DNA from: JACQKD01 sp964614265
GTDB lineage: Bacteria > Patescibacteriota > Minisyncoccia > Phycocordibacterales > UBA918
Assembly: GCA_964614265.1 (NCBI GenBank)
Contig: CAZTKT010000028.1
Location: 1-10,509, forward strand
DNA length: 10,509 bases
Reading direction: 5' to 3'
Below, piece after piece: positions 1 through 5,695 of the stretch (positions are counted from its first letter, which is position 1; every line of letters begins with the position of its first letter). The position numbers and the translations under genes were made by a program. The notes under the pieces were generated by a model. The model was not told where the DNA came from. It was given only the letters and a program-made list of their open reading frames with translations, and ran no database searches.

Positions 1-1269
1 GTTTCTTTGCGCTTTCCGACATTTTGGTTTGAGCCAACTCCGCAAGGCAAATTTATGTTGCAAGTGGCGTTCGGACAGAGCAAGTACTACTCCGACAATC
101 TTGTGGAAAATATAACCCGCGGCATCCGCCAAAAAGTCCGTCGGGGCGAGTGGTTGGTGCGCGCTCCCTTTGGCTATGTGAATAACCCGAAGACGAGAAA
201 TATAGAGCCTCACCCGACACAATCCCGCATCGTGGTGAAAGCGTTTGAAGAATATGCCAAAGGGACGCACACCCTCGGCACTATCGCGGACTTTTTGGCG
301 GATCACGGCGTGAGTACGAAGGGAACGCCACCTGCCAAAGCTTCCGTCGCTCAATTGCTTCGCAGTCGCGTGTATATCGGCTTTACCCATCACAAAGGCG
401 AATGGTATGACGGAAGCTTTGAACCAATTATTTCTCCGACACTGTTTGAAGCAGTGCAGAAAATGCTTGCGAAGAAATCTCGTCCCCGCGTGCAAAAACA
501 ACCGAACCGTTTTCCATTTGCACAGTTTGCACGGTGCGGTGAGTGCGGAAGTATGATTACGGCTCAATATGCCAAAGGCAACGGCGGTATCTACACGTAC
601 TATCGCTGTACCAAAAAGAGAGGCGTATGCCGCCAGCCGTATCTATCTTCCTCCGCACTCATTTCGCAAGCAAAAAATCTGCTTCAATCAGTGTCACTTC
701 CTCTTTCAGAAATTGCAGACATGGAAAAACAGATTGACTTCTGGGAGAAAGAGTCAATTTCCGAAAGAGGAAGTGTTGCCCAAAATCTTAAAACCAAGCT
801 TTCAGAGACGAAGGAGAAGCTGGACAAGCTCGTTTCTGTGTATCTCGACGGCGACATCGAGCGAGACACCTACCTAGAGCGAAAAGACCTTCTCCTTCGT
901 CAGAAAGCAAAGTATGAGGAGAGTTTTAAGGATTTTGGGCAACAGAGAAAAAATTGGGTCGAACCCTTGCGAAGTTTCGTTTTGTCTTTGAGAGAAGCGG
1001 TTATTTTGGAACAAAGCGAAAACTATTTCGCATGGAAAGAATTTTTCCAAAAGATCGGCTCGAACCCGACTCTCAAAGACAAAACGCTTTCATGCAATTG
1101 GGGGGAACTTTTTGATTTCACGGCTTCCGCCGTAGGCGGAAGCGAAACAGGGGGTGCGATTTTGGCTTCGCCAAAATCGCACTACGTTTCTCATTCCAAC
1201 GATGTCTCTTTGGGTGGACCCGACAGGACTCGAACCTGCCGCCTCCGGAGTGCAAAACCGGTGCTCTAG
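1..1269 (+). CDS. Large serine recombinase / site-specific integrase, 5' end cut by window edge
   Basis: The frame is open from base 1 (V-S-L-R-F-P...), so the TTG at 7 is unlikely to be the true start. The catalytic N-terminal resolvase domain with the active-site serine lies outside the window. Numbering from base 7, the helix linking catalytic and DNA-binding parts is at about 8-45 (T-P-Q-G-K-F-M, G-Q-S-K-Y-Y-S-D-N). The 'Recombinase' DNA-binding domain covers about 45-155. A zinc ribbon has Cys177, Cys180, Cys201 and Cys208. A charged, probably coiled-coil region covers about 225-320. This architecture belongs to large serine recombinases that integrate or excise mobile elements. The last ~50 codons are odd: they cross two perfect hairpins and end with a TAG inside the minus-strand tRNA-Ala gene, giving the G-P-D-R-T-R-T-C string typical of translated tRNA. 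The native C-terminus may therefore have been nearer codon 370, with the tail created by integration. The family is clear; the true 3' end is not. Confidence 0.9.
   Translation, partial: VSLRFPTFWFEPTPQGKFMLQVAFGQSKYYSDNLVENITRGIRQKVRRGEWLVRAPFGYVNNPKTRNIEPHPTQSRIVVKAFEEYAKGTHTLGTIADFLADHGVSTKGTPPAKASVAQLLRSRVYIGFTHHKGEWYDGSFEPIISPTLFEAVQKMLAKKSRPRVQKQPNRFPFAQFARCGECGSMITAQYAKGNGGIYTYYRCTKKRGVCRQPYLSSSALISQAKNLLQSVSLPLSEIADMEKQIDFWEKESISERGSVAQNLKTKLSETKEKLDKLVSVYLDGDIERDTYLERKDLLLRQKAKYEESFKDFGQQRKNWVEPLRSFVLSLREAVILEQSENYFAWKEFFQKIGSNPTLKDKTLSCNWGELFDFTASAVGGSETGGAILASPKSHYVSHSNDVSLGGPDRTRTCRLRSAKPVL
1123..1143. repeat. Perfect palindrome, 9-bp stem, 3-nt loop
   Basis: Arms GCTTCCGCC (1123-1131) and GGCGGAAGC (1135-1143) flank a GTA loop. 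It lies in the 3' tail of the recombinase frame and starts exactly on a codon boundary (codons 373-379, A-S-A-V-G-G-S). No T-run follows on either strand, so a classical intrinsic terminator is not supported. Confidence 0.85.
1154..1182. repeat. Perfect palindrome, 13-bp stem, TTC loop
   Basis: Arms GTGCGATTTTGGC (1154-1166) and GCCAAAATCGCAC (1170-1182) flank TTC. It lies 10 nt after the previous hairpin, between the recombinase body and the converging tRNA gene. It could stop or process transcripts from both directions, or belong to an attachment region. A U-run after the stem is absent, so the role is uncertain. Confidence 0.85.
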
Positions 1270-1288
1270 CCAGATGAGCTACGGGCCC
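1215..1288 (-). tRNA. tRNA-Ala (anticodon UGC)
   Basis: The minus strand folds as a complete cloverleaf. The acceptor is GGGCCCG with CGGGTCC, and includes the G3-U70 wobble that is the classic alanine identity element. The D arm is GCTC/GAGC with G-G in the loop. The anticodon loop is TTTGCAC, giving UGC after U33. The variable region is AGGCG and the T arm has the T-T-C-G-A loop. The discriminator base is A73, as expected for Ala. CCA is not encoded (the next bases are CCC). The 31-39 pair at the base of the anticodon loop is a U-U mismatch. Cys (GCA) was considered but would break the loop register and the discriminator rule. The 3' end faces the recombinase gene, whose frame overlaps it by 55 bases. 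Confidence 0.95.
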
Positions 1289-1294
1289 AAAATG

Positions 1295-1336
1295 AAGGAG
1301 AAAAAGAGTGGATGAATGCCACGACCTTTTCTCCTT
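1295..1336 (-). other. Hairpin in the tRNA-Ala 5' leader
   Basis: AAGGAGAAAA (1295-1304) pairs perfectly with TTTTCTCCTT (1327-1336). An inner GTGG/CCAC stem sits within the loop. On the minus strand the inner stem is followed by T-C-T-T-T-T-T, so a weak terminator for read-through from ddl is possible. A processing structure ahead of the tRNA is the alternative. It ends 6 nt before the tRNA 5' end. Confidence 0.55.
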
Positions 1337-1344
1337 GTGTGTAC

Positions 1345-1370
1345 GGAGGGTCTTTAACTACAGACCCTCC
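1345..1370 (-). other. Second hairpin in the ddl-tRNA gap
   Basis: GGAGGGTCT (1345-1353) and AGACCCTCC (1362-1370) form a 9-bp GC-rich stem with an 8-nt loop. No T-run follows on either strand. Next to it is a run of eight G (1386-1393), a place where assembly or replication slippage is likely. With the previous hairpin it makes the whole gap structured. Confidence 0.5.
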
Positions 1371-1419
1371 TAGATCGAACAGGTAGGGGGGGGTAAACCC
1401 TGTCTGTGATCATGATTGT

Positions 1420-1447
1420 ATAATACCTATTTTATAGGGACAGTCAA
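1420..1447 (-). promoter_or_regulatory. Candidate sigma70-type promoter for tRNA-Ala
   Basis: The minus strand reads TTGACT (1447-1442), then a 16-nt spacer, then TATTAT (1425-1420). It starts right at the ddl stop codon and points at the tRNA about 130 nt downstream. The plus strand also contains TATAAT at 1419-1424, but without a good -35 and with no gene to drive. Judged from motif match only. Confidence 0.4.
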
Positions 1448-2428
1448 TCATCGACGATGATTCTCGAGCATATCAGTCATCACATGCTCAATGAATTGGT
1501 TGTAGGTGCATCCGACTGCAGAAAGCGCTTTCGGAAAGAGGGATTCGCTCGTCAGACCAGGAAGGGTGTTGGTCTCCAAAAAATAGATGCCGTCTTGAGC
1601 AATAATAAAATCAGATCGAGAGTATTGCGAAAGCTCAAGTGTCTGGTGTGCGAGTTTCGCGATCGCTTCGACTTCATTTTTTTCGGCACTGGAAAAACGA
1701 CCCGGGCAAATCTCTTCTGTCTTTCCATTATATTTCACATCATAATTAAAAAATGAGGCATCAGTGGGAGGCACAATTTCAACGACGGGCAGTGCGTAGA
1801 GTGGTTGCCCGCGAAAATTATTGATGACGCCACAGGTCGCCTCTCGCCCCTCAATGTATTCTTCGACAAGCACCTGTTCGTAGCGCGACAACATATGTGT
1901 CAGTGCACTAAACAGCGCGTGCTGATTCTCCACGATGATAGTACCGATAGATGAGCCACCATTGACTGGCTTCAGGATGTATTTGGGTCCAAACAGCTCT
2001 CCAATGGAATGTGTGAGACCTTCGATATTGGCGTTCGCTGATGCACTCACGGGCATGTGGCGCGCCATGCGTACGCCTTCACGAGAGAGTCGATCTTTGG
2101 TCATGACTTTATTGAGCGCAATCGCAGACGGAAATGAACGACTGCCGGTATAGGGGACGCCGTGTCTTTCAAGGATACGTTGGATGGTACCGTCTTCACC
2201 GTACGCTCCGTGGAGTGCAATAAAGACCCCGTCAACAGTGCCTAAGAGTTCGTGTGGAACTTTGACCCGACCATTGAGGAGCCACTCACCTGCTTTGGTG
2301 ATCACCACGTCGAGAGGATGATAGCGGTTGCGATCGAGTGCACCAAGCACACTCTCTCCGGTACGCAGAGAGACCTCGTACTCTTCGCTTGGGCCTCCAC
2401 GGAGCACTGCAACACGGTATTGATGCAT
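1448..2428 (-). CDS. ddl: D-alanine--D-alanine ligase
   Basis: This ATP-grasp enzyme joins two D-alanines for the peptidoglycan stem peptide in the cytoplasm. Family motifs are in order over 326 aa, a normal length. G-G-P-S-E-E-Y-E-V-S is at 11-20 (substrate-binding Glu and Ser). A-L-H-G-A-Y-G-E-D-G is at 71-80. K110 and K154 are nucleotide-binding lysines, the latter in K-P-V-N-G-G-S-S-I-G (153-162). V-E-E-Y-I-E-G is at 188-194. D273, E285 and N287 are metal and phosphate ligands, in R-S-D-F and F-L-E-T-N-T-L-P-G. The ATG at 2428 gives the standard short N-terminus. It lies 34 nt downstream of the flavoprotein gene on the same strand, so co-transcription is likely. No key residue is missing and there is no reason to doubt function. 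Confidence 0.96.
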   Translation of the reverse strand: MHQYRVAVLRGGPSEEYEVSLRTGESVLGALDRNRYHPLDVVITKAGEWLLNGRVKVPHELLGTVDGVFIALHGAYGEDGTIQRILERHGVPYTGSRSFPSAIALNKVMTKDRLSREGVRMARHMPVSASANANIEGLTHSIGELFGPKYILKPVNGGSSIGTIIVENQHALFSALTHMLSRYEQVLVEEYIEGREATCGVINNFRGQPLYALPVVEIVPPTDASFFNYDVKYNGKTEEICPGRFSSAEKNEVEAIAKLAHQTLELSQYSRSDFIIAQDGIYFLETNTLPGLTSESLFPKALSAVGCTYNQFIEHVMTDMLENHRR

Positions 2429-2462
2429 GTGGACATTGTATCACTTTCTGGAACGATGCGAA

Positions 2463-3761
2463 TTACCCTTGAGCAACAGTTCCCGCAACATACCCCGTCG
2501 TCCAGCACAATTGCAGTGAAAATCCACCCGAGGGTCGTGTGATGTGTAACAGATCGCCAGTAATGAATAAATTTCCAAGTACTTTTGAACGCATCGTCTT
2601 CATGTCCACTTCAGTAAGTGGAATACCGCCATCAGCAACGACCGCGCGATCAAAGCCCATGAGGCCGGTAATCGTCACTGGCAATGCTTTCAGTGTACAC
2701 ACGATGAGACGCCGTTCTTCTTTAGTGATGCTGTGCACCTTCGTCTCTGGATTGATCGTCGAGAGCAGTGAGTCAAGAATTCCCGTCATCCCCTTCGGGA
2801 CGATCTCCTTGAAAATATTCTTCAACATTTTGTTTTTCGTACGATCAAAGATCGCGACGAGTTTCTTTTCAAGTCCGCCGATATCCGTATCGGGATATGC
2901 GTCAATTTCCGCAGTCACCGTGCCCTCCTCCAACAAGTCACTCACTGATTTTGCAGTATTGAGGATGAGCGGACCAGAGAGCCCAAAGTGGGTAAAGAGG
3001 AGCTTGCCCGTTTTTGAGAATTGTTTCTTCTTTCCGTGTGCGTTTTCAGAGAAAAAGGTGATCTTCATGAATGATAGCGAGATACCCGACAAATCGTGCA
3101 CCCACTGCTCTTTCACGGACAGCGGGACGATCGTCGGTGTCGGCGCAACCACACTATGTCCAAGAGCCTTCAGCCACTTAAAGCCATCGCCTGTCGAACC
3201 AGTCTCCGGATGCGAAAGACCGCCGGTTGCAATGATATAGGAATCAGCAGTGTAGGTTGCTTTTTGTTTGTCTTTTCCCGCAATGATGTGCGTAATACGA
3301 TTATTTTTTGGCAGAGTATTTCCGATCACTTTTTTCTCTGTCACGATGCGCGACACATGGGTGTCCTTCTTGACAGTCACATTCCCTGCTTTCAGATAGC
3401 GTTCGAGTGCTCGGGCGACATCTCGCGCACGCTCTGTTTCCGGAAACGCCCGCTTACGTGCTTGCACAACCAATGGCAGGCCCAACCCCTCAAAAAAAGA
3501 AAACGTATCAGCAACCCCAAACTGTGCAAATGCTGAATATAAAAATTGTTCGCTGGTACCATAGTTTTTGAGAAATACATGCACATCCGTCTCAGCGTTT
3601 GTGATGTTGCAACGCCCCCCACCGGAGATGCGTAATTTCTCTCCGAGCGTCATGTTTTTCTCGAGCAACAACACCCGCTTGCCGAGCGCCGCCGCCCTCC
3701 CTGCCGCCATCATGCCGGACGCACCTCCCCCTATAACGATGATGTCGTAATGTGTTTCCAT
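2463..3761 (-). CDS. HI0933/BaiN-family NAD(P)/FAD-dependent oxidoreductase
   Basis: The 432-aa flavoprotein begins with the dinucleotide-binding fold: I-I-V-I-G-G-G-A-S-G-M-M at 7-18 with an acidic ribose-binding E34. The family hallmark S-G-G-G-R-C-N is at 46-52. Near the C-terminus G-D-L-L-H-I-T-R-P-S-G-G-F-S-L-Q, then T-T-G-Y-V-A-G, forms the second FAD-contacting segment. Database names for relatives include 'aminoacetone oxidase family FAD-binding enzyme' and BaiN; the physiological substrate is not settled, so I give no reaction. The ATG at 3761 is one base after the TGA of the upstream gene, which suggests translational coupling. ddl follows. A 24-codon relic of the 5' end of a related gene lies at 5092-5163. 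Confidence 0.93.
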   Translation of the reverse strand: METHYDIIVIGGGASGMMAAGRAAALGKRVLLLEKNMTLGEKLRISGGGRCNITNAETDVHVFLKNYGTSEQFLYSAFAQFGVADTFSFFEGLGLPLVVQARKRAFPETERARDVARALERYLKAGNVTVKKDTHVSRIVTEKKVIGNTLPKNNRITHIIAGKDKQKATYTADSYIIATGGLSHPETGSTGDGFKWLKALGHSVVAPTPTIVPLSVKEQWVHDLSGISLSFMKITFFSENAHGKKKQFSKTGKLLFTHFGLSGPLILNTAKSVSDLLEEGTVTAEIDAYPDTDIGGLEKKLVAIFDRTKNKMLKNIFKEIVPKGMTGILDSLLSTINPETKVHSITKEERRLIVCTLKALPVTITGLMGFDRAVVADGGIPLTEVDMKTMRSKVLGNLFITGDLLHITRPSGGFSLQLCWTTGYVAGTVAQG

Positions 3762-3762
3762 G

Positions 3763-4632
3763 TCATGTCTCGAGAGACGCTAGAAACGACATGATGTGGG
3801 CCTGCGTTGGTGGTGTACCACTGGCAACAAGATACTCTTTTTCAAAGAGAGGATGCTTTTTTGTATCGATACTTTCGTCCACCATTGCGCGAAGAAAATG
3901 GTCCACAGGACGGTCAGACGGCAGACGTACACAGATGTACATATAGCTCTGAAAACTCTCTACATCTTCAACAACAGCATGGCACCGCAGAGCGCTTGCC
4001 GTAAGTGTCTGCGCGAAGAGTTTGACCGTTACTTTGCTAAAATCAAAGTGTTTGGTGAATGCCAGCACAATAAAAAACAATGTGGTACTTTTGTATGCAT
4101 TCGATAAAGGATCATCGGGTGTTGGCCCATGCAATACTATCTCTACTGCCGGCTCTGCCTTTCCGGTGTGCTCATTCCATACCAACGGCACATCGGAGTG
4201 CAGATCGTCTTCAGTAGAAAGAGGTGCTGTGTTTTGCGAGAGATCAAATTCATCAATAATAAATGCGTGCATGCGCTTGATTGTCTGAACGGTCATCTCT
4301 GCTTGTTTTCGCGCAAATTCTCTTGCGTCTGCCCTCTTCAGCTCCACTTCCCCCGCCGAAACAACGTAGCCAAACATACCACGGTTGTCGGCATGTGCCA
4401 GGAGCTGTAACACTGGCTGATCATCTGCAAATTGATCACGATGCTGTTGGATATACTCAAACGTGAACGGGTTAATTTCTGCCTCCACCACAAGAAACAC
4501 TCTCCTTACCGTGGTATCTAAAATTCTCATTTCCTCACAAAGACGAACCTGCGAGTATGGGCCATCTTCGCCCCACAAGAGGCCTCTCTCTTTTGCTGTG
4601 AGTTTTTTATCTTTGTCTCGTCCTTTTTTCAT
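3763..4632 (-). CDS. Unrecognised 289-aa protein, first gene of the flavoprotein-ddl run
   Basis: I do not recognise this protein. It starts with a basic stretch (M-K-K-G-R-D-K-D-K-K), has no signal peptide, and has only one modestly hydrophobic segment (T-L-F-F-I-V-L-A-F near 185-193), so it is probably soluble. Most of it is mixed charged and hydrophobic, with H-A-D-N-R-G-M-F-G-Y near 104-113 and an acidic, possibly disordered part near 140-155. No P-loop, Rossmann, zinc or helix-turn-helix motif is visible. The frame is long, clean and coupled (1-nt gap) to the flavoprotein downstream, which argues that it is a real gene. A purine-rich AGGGGGTGG lies about 14 nt before the ATG, further than usual for a ribosome binding site. 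Confidence 0.75.
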   Translation of the reverse strand: MKKGRDKDKKLTAKERGLLWGEDGPYSQVRLCEEMRILDTTVRRVFLVVEAEINPFTFEYIQQHRDQFADDQPVLQLLAHADNRGMFGYVVSAGEVELKRADAREFARKQAEMTVQTIKRMHAFIIDEFDLSQNTAPLSTEDDLHSDVPLVWNEHTGKAEPAVEIVLHGPTPDDPLSNAYKSTTLFFIVLAFTKHFDFSKVTVKLFAQTLTASALRCHAVVEDVESFQSYMYICVRLPSDRPVDHFLRAMVDESIDTKKHPLFEKEYLVASGTPPTQAHIMSFLASLET

Positions 4633-4662
4633 ATCGTAATATATACCACCCCCTTGTATGGC

Positions 4663-4758
4663 CTACATGCAGTCTTCAAATTCTTCCGGGGTAAGGTCGA
4701 TTAAAATACGAAGAGTTTTCTTGGTTTTAGTATCGGTAAACGTGGTGCCATACTGTTC
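4663..4758 (-). pseudogene. Possible relic of a HicA toxin 3' end, after the hicB stop
   Basis: Directly after the hicB-like TGA, in the same frame, 31 sense codons run to a TAG at 4665-4663. They end K-K-T-L-R-I-L-I-D-L-T-P-E-E-F-E, which resembles the C-terminal end of HicA toxins (G-T-L-R-x-I-L-R...T-x-E-E-F). The expected HicA N-terminal part, with its conserved G-S-H histidine, is absent. Alternatives are a former C-terminal extension of the HicB-like protein cut off by the TGA, or chance. The resemblance is short. Confidence 0.4.
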
Positions 4759-5016
4759 TCACACAGATACCAGCTCGATACCAACCACCCCTCCTTCCCT
4801 CGCACGTTCTGCTATTTTTGCACGATATCCTGAATCAGCTTTCGCATGTTCCAAACACATGAGGATGACATCTTTGATGTTACGAGTAAGTTCACTCCGT
4901 GTTTTTCCCTGTGTATGACACCCGGGAAGAAGTGGCACCGAAGCCACGAAGAATCCGTCTTCCCCACGCTCAATGATCACCTTATATTGAGATGTTTTCT
5001 TCGCTGTTTTTGCCAT
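4759..5016 (-). CDS. HicB-like antitoxin
   Basis: The 85-aa protein has the compact HicB/UPF0150 fold: Y-K-V-I-I-E-R-G-E-D-G-F-F-V-A-S-V-P-L-L-P-G-C at 11-33, then H-T-Q-G-K-T-R-S-E-L at 34-43 and a helix N-I-K-D-V-I-L-M-C-L-E. This is the degenerate RNase H-like fold that masks HicA, an mRNA-cleaving toxin. There is no separate DNA-binding domain, so if autoregulation exists it needs a partner. The ATG at 5016 is followed by a lysine-rich leader typical of the family. No intact hicA is present on either side; only the doubtful stub at 4663-4758. It could be an orphan antitoxin, a decayed module, or a stand-alone HicB-like protein. Confidence 0.8.
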   Translation of the reverse strand: MAKTAKKTSQYKVIIERGEDGFFVASVPLLPGCHTQGKTRSELTRNIKDVILMCLEHAKADSGYRAKIAERAREGGVVGIELVSV

Positions 5017-5019
5017 GAC

Positions 5020-5040
5020 GATATGGTAACTAAATCCAGT
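5020..5040. repeat. Left arm of a 21/22-nt inverted repeat
   Basis: The plus-strand sequence here begins GATATGGTAAC and ends TCCAGT. It matches the reverse complement of 5660-5681 at every position except one substitution and one inserted base. The pair bounds a 662-bp segment holding the P-loop kinase gene and the flavoprotein relic. It lies just upstream of the hicB-like start codon. Confidence 0.7.
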
Positions 5041-5091
5041 CCAGAATGCAATATGGAGATTTGAAGTCGCTAGTGCTCCCTACATACGCTA

Positions 5092-5163
5092 CCATTTTCT
5101 TACGATGATCATCATGCTGGGCGCTCCGCCTCCTGTGGCGATGACATCGTAGTGTGTGGGCAT
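5092..5163 (-). pseudogene. 5' relic of a second HI0933-type flavoprotein gene
   Basis: From an ATG at 5163 the minus strand encodes M-P-T-H-Y-D-V-I-A-T-G-G-G-A-P-S-M-M-I-I-V-R-K-W, then TAG at 5091-5089. The first 18 residues align with the start of the intact flavoprotein (M-E-T-H-Y-D-I-I-V-I-G-G-G-A-S-G-M-M) without gaps, including the FAD-binding glycines. Nucleotides differ at roughly a quarter of positions, so this is not a fresh copy. The rest of the gene is gone. It starts one base after the stop codon of the P-loop kinase, the same spacing the intact gene has to its own upstream neighbour. It is too short to fold and probably not functional. Confidence 0.75.
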
Positions 5164-5164
5164 T

Positions 5165-5650
5165 TTAGTGGATATGCCTAAGTATTTCATCTACCACGGT
5201 ATCTATAGATCTAGTGGCATCAATCAGTATCGTTCCTCTTTGCTTAGAATAAACATCGACTCCTTTATTCCATTCAAGCTGTCTTGCAAGATCATCGGGA
5301 TGTCTGCCAAAATCATTGTTTGTTCTCTTTAGCAAACGCTCTCTCAAAGTGTCATTATCAACATGTAGTGTAAACACTTTTGCAAAATATTCTTTAAAAT
5401 CTTCTTGATTCATTGCTCCGCCACACACAAAGGTGTCTTCCTCATTGTCCTTTAATTTTTCATCAACGCGGTCTTTATCCCAAATCCAATTGAGTTGTGA
5501 TTTTTCTTCGCTCGGTATGCCTGTGTTAGGATCTCCATAAAATCCAAAAGCTTCATCTGCCTCAATTGCACTATACCCACGTTTCTGAAGCTCCTGACAG
5601 ACTGTAGTCTTACCAGTACCAGATATTCCTTCGATAAGATATACAAGCAT
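5165..5650 (-). CDS. Small P-loop (AAA-type) kinase-like ATPase
   Basis: The 161-aa protein starts M-L-V-Y-L-I-E-G-I-S-G-T-G-K-T-T, placing the Walker A motif at residues 8-15, as in nucleoside- and shikimate-kinase-like proteins. Downstream are E-A-D-E-A-F (about 29-34), a hydrophobic strand F-V-C-G-G near 74-78, an arginine-rich lid-like helix T-L-R-E-R-L-L-K-R-T, and a final strand-helix G-T-I-L-I-D-A-T-R-S. A small-molecule phosphotransferase is likely, but the substrate cannot be read from the sequence. I chose the ATG at 5650 because it gives the tight family N-terminus; a TTG three codons upstream (5659) is in frame but less likely. It lies between the two arms of an inverted repeat. 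Confidence 0.85.
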   Translation of the reverse strand: MLVYLIEGISGTGKTTVCQELQKRGYSAIEADEAFGFYGDPNTGIPSEEKSQLNWIWDKDRVDEKLKDNEEDTFVCGGAMNQEDFKEYFAKVFTLHVDNDTLRERLLKRTNNDFGRHPDDLARQLEWNKGVDVYSKQRGTILIDATRSIDTVVDEILRHIH

Positions 5651-5659
5651 GATACTCAA

Positions 5660-5681
5660 ACTAGATTTAGTTCACCATATC
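5660..5681. repeat. Right arm of the inverted repeat
   Basis: ACTAGATTTAG at 5660-5670 continues to CCATATC at 5675-5681. This is the mirror of 5020-5040 with one mismatch and one extra base. It sits in the 45-nt gap between the ABC-F stop and the kinase start, so it also forms part of the kinase leader. Confidence 0.7.
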
Positions 5682-5695
5682 CTACAATTATTGAG

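Noticed and set aside
1213..1288. Reading the tRNA as tRNA-Cys (GCA)
   Set aside because: Placing GCA at 34-36 shifts the loop out of register; G3-U70 and A73 point to alanine.
1419..1424. Plus-strand TATAAT as a promoter
   Set aside because: No -35 box at a proper distance, and no plus-strand gene downstream; the minus-strand pair fits the tRNA better.
2539..3240. 233-aa plus-strand frame opposite the flavoprotein gene
   Set aside because: A shadow of the conserved minus-strand gene; the sequence has no family resemblance and is explained by codon use on the other strand.
4759..5163. A new defence system formed by the P-loop kinase, relic and HicB-like gene
   Set aside because: The parts look like unrelated debris and a TA relic; there is no nuclease, sensor or conserved operon structure to support a system.
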